Part shown: positions 1 to 7,455 of the stretch, piece by piece
Layout of the letters: each line of letters begins with the position of its first letter
Position numbering within the stretch: the first letter of the stretch is position 1
Assembly: GCA_003646505.1 (NCBI GenBank)
Contig: QMKT01000024.1
Span: forward strand, 1-14,905
Direction of reading: 5' to 3'
Length of the DNA: 14,905 bases
Source: Campylobacterota bacterium
GTDB lineage: Bacteria; Campylobacterota; Campylobacteria; Campylobacterales; Sulfurovaceae
Program-made: the position numbers and the translations under genes
Notes under the pieces: model-generated
Told to the model about the DNA's origin: nothing
Database searches by the model: none
What the model saw: only the letters and a program-made list of their open reading frames with translations

Positions 1-1214
1 AAGCAAATAATTTAAACGAATGGTTAGATCAACGTATCGGACTTAATACACTTAAACGTGTATTAAATACTGAATACTGGATTCCAAAAGATATTAACTT
101 CTTATGGGCAATGGGTATGATACTGGCTGCAACATTTGGAATACTTGTGGTTTCTGGTATTTTCTTACTTATGTACTATAAGCCAGATACAAACTTAGCA
201 TTTGACTCTGTAAACTATACGATTATGTCTGAAGTTGGATATGGCTGGTTGTGGAGACACATTCATGGTGTAGGTGCATCTATTGTATTTCTTATCATTT
301 ATATTCATATGGGTGCAGGAATTTACTATGGTTCGTACAAACGAGGACGTGAGCTGATTTGGCTTTCAGGTATGGGACTTTTTGTTGCATTTTCAGCTGA
401 AGCATTTTCAGGCTATATGCTACCTTGGGGACAAATGTCTTACTGGGCCGGTATGGTTATTACTAACCTTTTCTCTGGTGGTTCACTTGAAGCGTATGGT
501 TTAGTTGAATGGATTCGTGGAGATTACGTTCCGGGTGATGCATACTTAACACGTTTCTTTATGCTACATGTATTCCTTATTCCTTTAGTGATCATAGGAC
601 TGATCGTTTTACACTTTGGTACACTTAGAATACCTCACGTAAACAACCAGGAAGGTGCTGATATAGACTATGAAGAATCTGCAGCCTTATATAAAGCTGG
701 CAAGAAAAAAGAATCTAAAGTGATTCCATTTTCACCAGTATTTTTAAGTAAAGATATCTTTGTAATGGGTGTGTACTTCATACTCTTTTTCTACTTAGTG
801 TTCTACCATTTTAACTTTGCGATGGACCCAGTAAACTTTGACCCGGCAAATGGACTTAAAACACCTGCGCACATCTATCCAGAGTGGTATTTTTTATGGT
901 CTTACGAGATTTTACGTCCTTTTGGTAAAGATGCGGGGCTTATAGCCTTTGGTATCGCTCAAGCAGCATTTATGTTCCTGCCGTTCCTAGATAGAAGTCC
1001 AAATGTTGCTCCTGCACACAAGAGAGGTTTATTTAAGTATTGGTTTTGGACATTGTTGATTATTATGATTGCTCTAACAGCTTTAGGAAAATTGCCACCA
1101 ACTGATCCATTGTTCGCAACATTAGGGTTTATATTTGCATGGGCATTTTTGCTTATGGGACCAATTCTCTTCGTGATTACAATGTTTGAGAAAAAAATAG
1201 AGAAAGGAGCATAA
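1..1214 (+). CDS. petB: Cytochrome b subunit of the cytochrome bc1 complex (5' partial)
   Basis: The membrane core of the quinol:cytochrome c oxidoreductase; it oxidises menaquinol/ubiquinol and carries two b hemes. The reading frame is already open at base 3, so the true start lies left of the window and about 403 residues are visible. An internal Met at 111 is in frame but is not the start. The helix B heme ligands are His at 264-266 and 306-308 (14 residues apart), in an H-G-V-G-A-S context. The helix D ligands are His at 567-569 and 612-614 (15 apart). The Qo-site PEWY motif is at 879-890. N- and C-terminal halves are fused in one chain, as in bc1 rather than split b6f. petC follows after 1 base, so the two are co-transcribed; a Rieske gene is expected just upstream. 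Identification is firm. Confidence 0.96.
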   Translation, partial: ANNLNEWLDQRIGLNTLKRVLNTEYWIPKDINFLWAMGMILAATFGILVVSGIFLLMYYKPDTNLAFDSVNYTIMSEVGYGWLWRHIHGVGASIVFLIIYIHMGAGIYYGSYKRGRELIWLSGMGLFVAFSAEAFSGYMLPWGQMSYWAGMVITNLFSGGSLEAYGLVEWIRGDYVPGDAYLTRFFMLHVFLIPLVIIGLIVLHFGTLRIPHVNNQEGADIDYEESAALYKAGKKKESKVIPFSPVFLSKDIFVMGVYFILFFYLVFYHFNFAMDPVNFDPANGLKTPAHIYPEWYFLWSYEILRPFGKDAGLIAFGIAQAAFMFLPFLDRSPNVAPAHKRGLFKYWFWTLLIIMIALTALGKLPPTDPLFATLGFIFAWAFLLMGPILFVITMFEKKIEKGA

Positions 1215-1215
1215 C

Positions 1216-2202
1216 ATGAGAGAATTAAAAATATTTGCAGTTGTTGTATTCTTTTCGCTACTTACATACTACCTAGTAGAGCCTTATGCACACCACCAAA
1301 TGCACATGAAAGTGGATAAAGAGGGTAATGAAATTCATATTGAAAGCCATGGTTTTACTTATGATGGTACAGATGATATAGCAGAAGCTGAGCGTAAAGG
1401 TGATGCTGCATTAGTGACTAAGAAAAAAGCTTTTTGGTCAAAAGTAGTACAAATTTCCAAAATAAAAGGTGATGTTGTTGTAGGTGAAGCATCTTTTGCT
1501 TTATGTCTAGGGTGTCATAATAATTCAAACTTTAATATGGGTGGGGCTATACCGCCTAACCTTGATCACGTAGGCGGGATTTACGATAAAAATTATCTTA
1601 TTGCTCTTATTAAAGATCCTGCTATGGCAGGGAATGTAGATCATAAATATAAAGATACTATAGAGCATCCAATGGGTAGAATACAAGTAATGATGACAGA
1701 AGATCAGCAAATTGCTGATGTTGTAGCATATATGTTAGCGGAAAAAGCGGGTGAAGTTACACCTAAAGAAGCGTTCAATGAAGCGTGTGTAAGATGTCAC
1801 GCGGTACGTTATAAAAAAGTAACACAACTAGGTGATGTACCTAAGTTTAAATATAAAAAAGATCAACTGGCATACGAAATTAAAGTGATAGAAGAGCAAG
1901 ATATGGTAAAAGCTTATATGGGTAACTTACCACCTGATCTTTCTATGATGATCAGAGCTAGATCTGAGCACTTTTTGGAAACATTCACGGAAAACCCACA
2001 AGGACAACTTCCTGGTACTTCTATGCCTAGAGTAGGTCTTAATGCTGAAGGGTATGAGAAAGTAAAAACATACCTTACTGAAGCAGGAGATCCTAGTAAA
2101 AAAGCAAGAGAACAGCTTGGACCATGGGTAATTGGCTTCTTTGTTATCTTCACAATTCTAGCGTTCTTATGGAAGAAGTCAATGTGGAGAGACCACCACT
2201 AA
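1216..2202 (+). CDS. petC: Di-heme cytochrome c subunit of the bc1 complex
   Basis: The electron-accepting c-type cytochrome of the bc1 complex, 328 residues. Two heme-attachment motifs are visible: CLGCH at residues 97-101 and CVRCH at 191-195, so it is a di-heme (c4-like) subunit, not classical mono-heme c1. Met in TSMP near residue 270 and Met residues around HPMG are candidate axial ligands. There are two hydrophobic segments, residues about 5-23 and 302-320, the second followed by a basic tail ending in RDHH; the hemes lie between them, so on the periplasmic side. A His-rich stretch (HHQMHM) comes right after the first segment. An AAGGAG ribosome site sits 6-7 bases before the ATG. It follows petB by 1 base. 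Di-heme subunits of this kind are typical of Campylobacterota. Confidence 0.93.
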   Translation: MRELKIFAVVVFFSLLTYYLVEPYAHHQMHMKVDKEGNEIHIESHGFTYDGTDDIAEAERKGDAALVTKKKAFWSKVVQISKIKGDVVVGEASFALCLGCHNNSNFNMGGAIPPNLDHVGGIYDKNYLIALIKDPAMAGNVDHKYKDTIEHPMGRIQVMMTEDQQIADVVAYMLAEKAGEVTPKEAFNEACVRCHAVRYKKVTQLGDVPKFKYKKDQLAYEIKVIEEQDMVKAYMGNLPPDLSMMIRARSEHFLETFTENPQGQLPGTSMPRVGLNAEGYEKVKTYLTEAGDPSKKAREQLGPWVIGFFVIFTILAFLWKKSMWRDHH

Positions 2203-2221
2203 TTCTTTCACATGATCTTAT

Positions 2222-2351
2222 GCCACCTTCGACTTGAAGCGTGGCGTACCATTCAGTCACTTCTGACACTAAATGTCGATACCCCTGTCGCTAAAGCGTA
2301 AGTGGGGGCATACTCGTATGTAAGCTCCTTTATTCCACACCACACTTCAAG
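2222..2351. repeat. Hairpin-dense intergenic element bounded by a 15-bp inverted repeat
   Basis: It starts 20 bases after the petC stop. Small hairpins are packed end to end: GCCAC+CTTC at 2222-2230 with GAAG and GTGGC at 2236-2245; GTCA/TGAC at 2256-2267; GACA/TGTC at 2265-2277; CCCC..GGGG around CGCT/AGCG at 2282-2308; CATAC/GTATG at 2309-2320. Bases 2233-2247 and 2337-2351 form an outer inverted repeat with 13 of 15 matches. Both mismatches become G-U pairs in a minus-strand transcript but are C-A on the plus strand. No credible ORF is seen. It could be a dispersed palindromic repeat, a miniature mobile element or a structured RNA; no other copy is in this window. Confidence 0.6.
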
Positions 2352-2379
2352 CCAAATCTGACGCAAACTCGTGCAAAAT

Positions 2380-2526
2380 ACTTTATCCTTTGTTTTTATT
2401 CAAAATAATATTAAAATATGATTTCTTGTTTATAACATACATACTTTTTGATATACATCATCCATTTTTTATCAATTTTTAGATACTCTAATAAAATATA
2501 TTAAAAAATTATACAATGGATTTTAA
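2380..2526 (+). promoter_or_regulatory. AT-rich presumed promoter region of moaA
   Basis: The second half of the petC-moaA gap has no gene. It becomes strongly AT-rich, with T-runs around 2463-2480 and A/T repeats up to the start codon, in the manner of Campylobacterota promoters, which often lack a clear -35. TATACA-like and TAAAAT-like hexamers occur near 2490-2516, but I cannot choose one -10 box. A moaA promoter here is inferred from position, since the hairpin element separates petC from moaA. Confidence 0.4.
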
Positions 2527-3501
2527 ATGCTTATAGATGGACATGGACGTGCAGTCAATTATTTACGTATCTCAGTTACGGAACGTTGTAACTTCAGATG
2601 TCAGTACTGTATGCCTGAAAAACCCTTTTCATGGGTACCAAAAGAGAACTTACTCTCTTTTGAAGAACTTTTTTTGTTTGTTAAAGTAGCTATAGATGGT
2701 GGTGTCACAAAGATACGTATCACAGGAGGAGAACCACTTTTACGTGAAGACCTGGATAGTTTTATCAAGATGATAAATGACTATAAGTCTGGTCTTGATC
2801 TGGCGTTGACGACCAATGCTTATCTGCTTCCGCAAGCAGCACAAAAACTCAAAGATGCAGGACTTAAACGTTTAAATATTTCTCTTGATTCCCTTAAAGA
2901 GGATGTGTCTGCTAAAATAGCCGGTAAAAATGTTTTAAAAGAGGTCTTGGCAGGTATAGATAAAGCCTTAGAAGTCGGTTTAAAAGTGAAGATCAATATG
3001 GTGCCTCTAAAAGGTGTCAATGATGATGAGATCTTGGATGTTTTGGACTACTGTAAAGGTAAAGATATCAAAGTTCGTTTCATAGAATATATGGAAAATG
3101 CACATGCAGATCAGGCACTTAAAGGCATGCATGGTAAAGAGATACTTGAAAAGGTCAAAGAACGTTATACGATCAAAGCATTGGGACGTGAAGGGGCAAG
3201 TCCTTCATTTAACTATGTTTTAGATGATGGTACAGAGTTTGGACTTATCGATCCTCATAAACATGATTTCTGTGAAAACTGTAACCGTATTCGTCTAACT
3301 GCGGAAGGAAACCTTATCCCTTGTCTCTATTTTGACGAAGCACTAAGTATTGCAGAAGCAGTAAAAAAAGGTGATGTAGAAGGTGCAGCGCAGGTGTTGG
3401 CAGAAGTACTTAAAGATAAACCAAAAGAGAATCGTTGGAGTGAAGACGAATTTGAGGACAGAGAACTTTCTAAACGTGCGTTTTACGAAACTGGTGGCTG
3501 A
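2527..3501 (+). CDS. moaA: GTP 3',8-cyclase, molybdopterin biosynthesis
   Basis: A radical-SAM enzyme that converts GTP to 3',8-cyclo-GTP, the first step of molybdenum cofactor synthesis, in the cytosol. The N-terminal SAM cluster motif C21-N-F-R-C25-Q-Y-C28 is visible, followed by an ITGGEPL SAM-binding motif near residue 65. The second [4Fe-4S] site is the C-terminal C-x2-C-x13-C (CENC...IPC). The chain ends in Gly-Gly, as MoaA needs for activity. Length, 324 residues, is normal. Ribosome site is weak (TGGA about 8 bases before the ATG), but the start fits the family (MLIDGHGR). The stop overlaps the queE start in TGATG. Partners are moeA nearby and the formate dehydrogenase at the right end, which needs the cofactor. 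Confidence 0.97.
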   Translation: MLIDGHGRAVNYLRISVTERCNFRCQYCMPEKPFSWVPKENLLSFEELFLFVKVAIDGGVTKIRITGGEPLLREDLDSFIKMINDYKSGLDLALTTNAYLLPQAAQKLKDAGLKRLNISLDSLKEDVSAKIAGKNVLKEVLAGIDKALEVGLKVKINMVPLKGVNDDEILDVLDYCKGKDIKVRFIEYMENAHADQALKGMHGKEILEKVKERYTIKALGREGASPSFNYVLDDGTEFGLIDPHKHDFCENCNRIRLTAEGNLIPCLYFDEALSIAEAVKKGDVEGAAQVLAEVLKDKPKENRWSEDEFEDRELSKRAFYETGG

Positions 3502-4259
3502 TGTTTTACCTTACAGAACAATTCTTTTCCATTCAAGGTGAAGGGAAGTATGCAGGTGTTCCTTCATATTTTTTACGTACAGGTGGATGTAACTTAAATT
3601 GCCCGGGTTTTGGTGCAGAGTATGAAGTTGATGGTGAAATACGTTTAGGCTGTGATACTTACTTTGCAGTTGACAGCAGCTATGCTAAGGCATGGATAAA
3701 AGTAGACAATAGTGATGTCCTTATCTCAACACTTAAAAAAGAATTTAATACAATAGGCTATAACCCACATATAGTTATTACAGGTGGTGAACCTCTTATG
3801 TATCATAGTGATATGGTCTTTTATGATGTAGTTAAGTGGCTGATAGATGAGGGTATAGAAATAACTTTTGAGACCAATGGTACAATAGAGATAGATTTTG
3901 AAAAGTATCCAGCGTATAAGTCTTGTATTTTTGCTCTTTCATTAAAGTTGGCTAATTCAGGTGAACCTGCACAAAAACGTATCGTGACACAGGCACTTGA
4001 AAATGTACAGACTTATGCTAAAGAGGCATTTTTAAAGTTTACCATCGATGCACAACTTGTAGAGAGTACAGCAAGAGATGAAATACAAGATATACAAGAT
4101 ATTTTACCAGAACTAGATGTGTACTGTATGCCTGTTGGAGAGAGTAGAGACACCATTTGGAAAAATGACAAAGCTGTTTTTGAATTTTGTATGAAACATA
4201 ATTTCTGTTACAGTGACAGACTGCATATACGTGTTTTTGATACTACACAAGGTGTATAG
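3501..4259 (+). CDS. queE: 7-carboxy-7-deazaguanine synthase, QueE family with displaced third cysteine
   Basis: A radical-SAM enzyme that makes 7-carboxy-7-deazaguanine from carboxytetrahydropterin, on the way to preQ0 and queuosine. The N-terminus (FFSIQGEG, then G-V-P-S-Y-F-L-R-T-G-G) and C-terminus (DRLHIRVF...GV) are typical of QueE, and ITGGEPL is the SAM motif. The cluster cysteines are odd: C30-x3-C34 is followed by P-G-F, not x2-C. The likely third ligand is C51 in GCDTYF, which resembles the C-D-S-x-F after the third cysteine in ordinary QueE; about 14 residues are therefore inserted between cysteines 2 and 3. 252 residues. The start shares its A with the moaA stop; queD follows after 27 bases. 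Family assignment is strong; the role of C51 is inference. Confidence 0.9.
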   Translation: MFYLTEQFFSIQGEGKYAGVPSYFLRTGGCNLNCPGFGAEYEVDGEIRLGCDTYFAVDSSYAKAWIKVDNSDVLISTLKKEFNTIGYNPHIVITGGEPLMYHSDMVFYDVVKWLIDEGIEITFETNGTIEIDFEKYPAYKSCIFALSLKLANSGEPAQKRIVTQALENVQTYAKEAFLKFTIDAQLVESTARDEIQDIQDILPELDVYCMPVGESRDTIWKNDKAVFEFCMKHNFCYSDRLHIRVFDTTQGV

Positions 4260-4274
4260 TTAATTTTAATACGC

Positions 4275-4287
4275 TAAAATCATTTTA
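4275..4287 (+). promoter_or_regulatory. Possible -10 box and palindrome at the queD start
   Basis: TAAAAT at 4275-4280 is a -10-like hexamer ending 6 bases before the queD ATG, and no clear Shine-Dalgarno site is present. The 13 bases TAAAATCATTTTA are a perfect palindrome around a central C whose last A is the first base of the ATG. If it is a promoter, the transcript would start at or next to the start codon (leaderless). The rlmB start is nearly identical. In such AT-rich DNA this could be chance. Confidence 0.4.
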
Positions 4288-4868
4288 TGATTATACGAAA
4301 ACTTTTTAAATTTGAAAATGCACATATCGTCCGTGACTGTACAACACAGCGTTGTTCAGAAAATATTCATGGACACTCCTATAAAATTGAAGTACTTTTA
4401 GAATCGAATTATTTGGATGACGGACAGATGGTATATGATTTTGGACTGACCAAACGTTACATTAAAGAACTTATAGACTCTTTTGATCATGCCATTACAT
4501 TGTGGTCAAAAGATGACAATGACTATGTCAATGCGATGAAAAAACATAGTAACAGATGGGTGGAACTTCCTGTCTCACCTTCCGCAGAACAATTTTCACG
4601 TGTGATCTATCTTATGGTAGAACGTGTGCTGGCCTGTACTGAGATGCAAAATGGTGAGAGAGAAGTCAAACTGCATAGTATCATAGTACATGAGACTGAA
4701 ACAGGCTATGCCCAAGGATTTAAAGAGGATGCACACAGTAAGCTCATGGGTGAAATAGCGTTAGAAGATATCATTTTTTCAAAGCAGGTACAAAGTGAAT
4801 GGAGTGATGAAAAACTTTGGGAAAAATTATTACAAAAAATACCTAGGGTAAATCCCAAAAAAGTTTAG
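4287..4868 (+). CDS. queD: 6-carboxy-5,6,7,8-tetrahydropterin synthase (QueD family)
   Basis: Converts dihydroneopterin triphosphate to 6-carboxytetrahydropterin, the substrate of QueE, in the queuosine precursor pathway. Zinc ligands are H13 (N-A-H), H28 and H30 (HGH); the nucleophile candidate C23 lies in C-S-E-N-I-H-G-H-S-Y. The second catalytic region SFDHAI is near residue 69 and a conserved Glu is in VHETETGYA. At 193 residues it is longer than E. coli QueD (about 120): extra residues lie between FDHAI and the PSAEQ region and at the C-terminus. It directly follows queE, so the two sequential enzymes are encoded in reverse order. Its end faces moeA, 39 bases away. Confidence 0.93.
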   Translation: MIIRKLFKFENAHIVRDCTTQRCSENIHGHSYKIEVLLESNYLDDGQMVYDFGLTKRYIKELIDSFDHAITLWSKDDNDYVNAMKKHSNRWVELPVSPSAEQFSRVIYLMVERVLACTEMQNGEREVKLHSIIVHETETGYAQGFKEDAHSKLMGEIALEDIIFSKQVQSEWSDEKLWEKLLQKIPRVNPKKV

Positions 4869-4873
4869 AAATG

Positions 4874-4904
4874 AAAAAAACAGTATGATGGTTACTTGTA
4901 CTGT
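4874..4904 (-). terminator. Rho-independent terminator of moeA
   Basis: Read on the minus strand just after the moeA stop: ACAGTA (4904-4899), a 13-base loop, TACTGT (4885-4880), then a run of T formed by the A-run at 4874-4880. The stem is short (6 bp) and AT-rich, but the U-tract and its place between two converging genes make a terminator likely. The same stem may also stop queD transcripts, though the plus strand has no T-run after it. Confidence 0.6.
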
Positions 4905-4907
4905 AAT

Positions 4908-6125
4908 CTAATCTGTAAAAAGTGTAACTTCTTCATCTCTTGCATGTTCCCATTTAATAGGTATCATACGTACTGTTTTACCCGCACTTAACATCTTTAT
5001 TTCAGGCGTAATGAGTAGTAGTCCATCAGCTTTTTTCATTGGTGATACCATACCCGGCATTTGAGAGGTTAAGGCTTCAAAATTTTCACCATTATAACTT
5101 CCAAGCACAACAGCATATTTTCCTCCACGTACAGAAAAATCATTCTTCATTGTTGTTGTAATTACTCCATGACGGTGATTCTTACTTCCTGACATTTTAC
5201 GGATGATAGCACGGATAAAAAGTTCATAATTTACCATAGAAGCCAGAGGGTTTCCCGGTAGGTTTATAATCACAGTATTGTTTATGCTACCTACTATTGT
5301 TGGACGACCTGGCTTAATATCTATTTTATCTATAAGTACTTGCATACCAAGATTTGTAAAAGCTTTTTTTGTAAAGTCTTTATCTCCTACGCTTACTCCA
5401 CCAGAAGTGATGATGATATCGGCATCTAGTGTAGAGCGTATAGAACTTTCGAGTGCTTCAATCGTATCTGCAGAAGTACGTATGAATCGTACATCACACC
5501 CTAACTGTTGGGAACGGGTTAAAAACATAGGTGAATTTGAATTATAGAGTTGATGGTCTTCTATTTTTTCAAAGTGAGGACGTAGTTCATCTCCCGTACC
5601 AAAGATGGCTACTTTGATGATGCGTGTGACAGTAACATGTGTCATACCCTGAGATGCAAGACATGCGATACTATAGGCATTTATCTCTTCACCTTTTTTT
5701 AAAAACATAGTGCCTTTTTTGATGTCCTCTCCAGCCATTCGTATAAATCCATTATGCTTTATATCTGAGGGAAGAGTGAGGGTATCATTTTGCATAGAGA
5801 CATTTTCTATGGGAACTACAGCCTCACATCCTTGAGGTATGGGTGCACCTGTCATGATCTTGATAGCATGTTTTTCTTCTAATGTCATGCTAGGATTGTC
5901 ACCAGCATAGATAACCTCAGTAGAAGAGACTTTTCCCCCCGCATCTGCAACTTTTACTGCATATCCATCCATGGCAGAGTTATTAAATCTTGGTAAGTCA
6001 AAGATTGCGACATAGTCTTCTGTAATGATACGTCCTACAGACATCTCTATGGGAATGATTTCTTTATCAACAGTGGGGATTTTTTTTGCGATGATTTCTA
6101 ATGCTTCGAGGATAGAACTAGCCAT
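4908..6125 (-). CDS. moeA: Molybdopterin molybdenumtransferase
   Basis: Inserts molybdate into adenylylated molybdopterin to finish the molybdenum cofactor, in the cytosol. Family motifs run in order: PRFNNSAMDGYA (residues about 45-56), MTGAPIP and VVPIE (about 92-107), R-M-A-G-E-D-I (about 129-135), FGTGDEL, YNSNSPM, IITSGGVSVGD, KPGRPT and LPGNP. At 405 residues the full MoeA domain set is present. AAAGG stands about 8 bases before the ATG. It has its own promoter (TATAAT at 6154-6159 on this strand) and terminator and is transcribed towards queD. It works downstream of MoaA, encoded 1.4 kb away on the other strand. Confidence 0.96.
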   Translation of the reverse strand: MASSILEALEIIAKKIPTVDKEIIPIEMSVGRIITEDYVAIFDLPRFNNSAMDGYAVKVADAGGKVSSTEVIYAGDNPSMTLEEKHAIKIMTGAPIPQGCEAVVPIENVSMQNDTLTLPSDIKHNGFIRMAGEDIKKGTMFLKKGEEINAYSIACLASQGMTHVTVTRIIKVAIFGTGDELRPHFEKIEDHQLYNSNSPMFLTRSQQLGCDVRFIRTSADTIEALESSIRSTLDADIIITSGGVSVGDKDFTKKAFTNLGMQVLIDKIDIKPGRPTIVGSINNTVIINLPGNPLASMVNYELFIRAIIRKMSGSKNHRHGVITTTMKNDFSVRGGKYAVVLGSYNGENFEALTSQMPGMVSPMKKADGLLLITPEIKMLSAGKTVRMIPIKWEHARDEEVTLFTD

Positions 6126-6153
6126 AGGTGACCTTTATTTTTTTCTTAAGATG

Positions 6154-6159
6154 ATTATA
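6154..6159 (-). promoter_or_regulatory. -10 box of moeA
   Basis: The minus strand reads TATAAT here, 28 bases before the moeA ATG, with an AAAGG ribosome site in between. No clear -35 is seen. It lies 11 bp from the divergent -10 box at 6171-6176. Confidence 0.6.
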
Positions 6160-6170
6160 GCAAATTAGGG

Positions 6171-6176
6171 TATAAT
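6171..6176 (+). promoter_or_regulatory. -10 box of the 6213 membrane protein gene
   Basis: GGGTATAATCC places a perfect TATAAT 36 bases before the next ATG. No -35 consensus is apparent; the upstream bases are AT-rich. The promoter probably also serves rsmE, which follows its first gene after 1 base. Confidence 0.65.
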
Positions 6177-6212
6177 CCACTTTTAAATCAACAAATAAAT
6201 AAGGAATTAAGC

Positions 6213-6641
6213 ATGGAAGTAGCACAGATGTTAGCAGGGCACAGTCTATTGGTTAAAGTATTTTTAGGATTTTTGGTCGCAGGGCTATTTGTCCCCCTCT
6301 TGACAGCAAAAAAACCATTAGGTTTTAGAAAAGCAAGTTTTATCTATACAATGATCTTTCAAGCTATTGCAACAATGATCGCTTTTGCAGGAATCGTAGC
6401 CATATTTACAGGAGACCTTGGTTGGTCTGCCACCAGTATTATTATGATGGCTGTTTGGGCAGTGATGATGTATATAGAAATTAAAAAGTATAAAGTGATC
6501 AAACTGGCTAACCTTAATAATCCTGAAAATCATAAACTGCTCAAAGGTGCATTTATTAAGATCTCTATTGTACAGATCTTATTGGTAGTGACCATGGTAG
6601 TACTTATGATCTTTAAAGCCAAAGGCATGATAAACATTTAA
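6213..6641 (+). CDS. Small integral membrane protein, four predicted helices
   Basis: Not recognised with confidence. It has 142 residues and four hydrophobic segments, at about residues 12-32, 42-66, 70-88 and 112-134, with basic loops after the first (KKPLGFRK) and third (KKYK). An H10 and a Pro in the first helix stand out, but no heme-binding pair, transporter signature or enzymatic motif is evident. AAGGA sits 8 bases before the ATG and the gene has its own -10 box. The rsmE start follows its stop after 1 base, so it heads an operon with an rRNA methyltransferase; that gives no functional clue. The hydrophobic profile and codon use look genuine. Confidence 0.8.
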   Translation: MEVAQMLAGHSLLVKVFLGFLVAGLFVPLLTAKKPLGFRKASFIYTMIFQAIATMIAFAGIVAIFTGDLGWSATSIIMMAVWAVMMYIEIKKYKVIKLANLNNPENHKLLKGAFIKISIVQILLVVTMVVLMIFKAKGMINI

Positions 6642-6642
6642 G

Positions 6643-7311
6643 ATGTTATATCTTTACCACAAAGAGGCGGCTAAGCCTCAACTCACACTACTTGGAGATG
6701 AACATCGTTACATCTTTAAAGTACGCAGACATAAAATAGATGATGCCCTCCATTTACGTAATCTTGAAGATGGACTGCTTCACTGTTACACCATTACCTA
6801 CTTAGATAAACGTTCCGTCATACTTGAACTTCAAGAAAGCATAACACTTGAGATAAAAGCTAAAAACAACCTACACATAGGCTGGTGTATCATAGACCCT
6901 AAAAGTGTAGAAAAAGTACTGCCTACCTTGAATGAAATGGGTGTAGATAAAATCACCTTCTTCTACTGTAAACGTTCACAAAAAAGTTTTACATTAGACT
7001 TTAAACGTTTGGAGAAAATACTTTTAAACTCTTCACAACAGTCTGGAAGATCGCAGATGATGAAGTTGGGAATCTCAAAAGATCTAGCATCCTTTTTAGA
7101 AGATAACCCAAATGCAAAAATGTTAAATTTTTCCGAGAGTAACTTTATTGATACTAGTAAAGTAGAAACGATCGTCATAGGGTGTGAAGGTGGCTTTCAT
7201 GAAGAAGAAGTGGCACTGTTTGAGGTTGAAAATATCGTAGGGTTTGATACACCGTTGGTTTTGAAGAGTGAGAGTGCTGCATGTGGAGTAGCCTCCAAGC
7301 TGATTTTATAA
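6643..7311 (+). CDS. rsmE: 16S rRNA m3U1498 methyltransferase RsmE
   Basis: A SPOUT-fold, SAM-dependent enzyme that methylates N3 of U1498 in 16S rRNA. The N-terminal PUA-like RNA-binding part contains H-R-Y-I-F-K-V-R-R (residues about 21-30). The SPOUT part has the family's K-S-V-E-K near residue 88, the S-S-Q-Q-S-G-R-S region near 130, the knot motif IGCEGGF (commonly IGPEGGF) near 179, and the closing V-L-K-S-E-S-A motif, which corresponds to V-L-R-T-E-T-A. At 222 residues it is slightly shorter than the E. coli protein (about 240). The start is 1 base after the upstream stop, in TAAGATG, suggesting translational coupling; there is no strong ribosome site of its own beyond AAAGCC-type purines. 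Assignment is strong on motif order. Confidence 0.92.
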   Translation: MLYLYHKEAAKPQLTLLGDEHRYIFKVRRHKIDDALHLRNLEDGLLHCYTITYLDKRSVILELQESITLEIKAKNNLHIGWCIIDPKSVEKVLPTLNEMGVDKITFFYCKRSQKSFTLDFKRLEKILLNSSQQSGRSQMMKLGISKDLASFLEDNPNAKMLNFSESNFIDTSKVETIVIGCEGGFHEEEVALFEVENIVGFDTPLVLKSESAACGVASKLIL

Positions 7312-7330
7312 TATTTTAAATCTATTTGGA

Positions 7331-7336
7331 TATAAT
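7331..7336 (+). promoter_or_regulatory. -10 box of rpmE
   Basis: GGATATAATTTTG just after the rsmE stop gives a perfect TATAAT. Transcription would begin near 7343 and leave a leader of about 110 bases before rpmE. Confidence 0.6.
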
Positions 7337-7342
7337 TTTGCC

Positions 7343-7455
7343 CATTATTGTCTCGCCAAAGAGCGTTGCAATGACCCTTTTTCATTGAATAAGGAAGAGT
7401 CATCGACTAGAGCAGGTTAGTTACCTGTCACAAAATCAACTAAAAAGGTCTCAAC
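7343..7455 (+). promoter_or_regulatory. Long structured leader of rpmE with competing hairpins
   Basis: The leader is long for a 66-codon gene. Hairpin A pairs CAATGA (7369-7374) with TCATTG (7382-7387) over a 7-base loop. An alternative pairs TGAC (7372-7375) plus the following C/T bases with GTCA (7399-7402) and the A/G bases before it; the two cannot form together. A further hairpin is CAGGT (7413-7417)/ACCTG (7423-7427). AAAAAGG at about 7443-7449 is the ribosome site. L31 leaders with autoregulatory structure are known in other phyla; no match to a known class is claimed. Confidence 0.5.

Noticed and set aside
2278..2322. Tiny minus-strand reading frame with an AAAGGAG-like site inside the element after petC
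   Set aside because: It is only about six codons long and falls in a palindromic region; more likely structure than coding.
5278..5547. Plus-strand open frame within moeA
   Set aside because: It lies wholly inside a well-supported gene, has no ribosome site and its translation matches nothing recognisable; a shadow frame.
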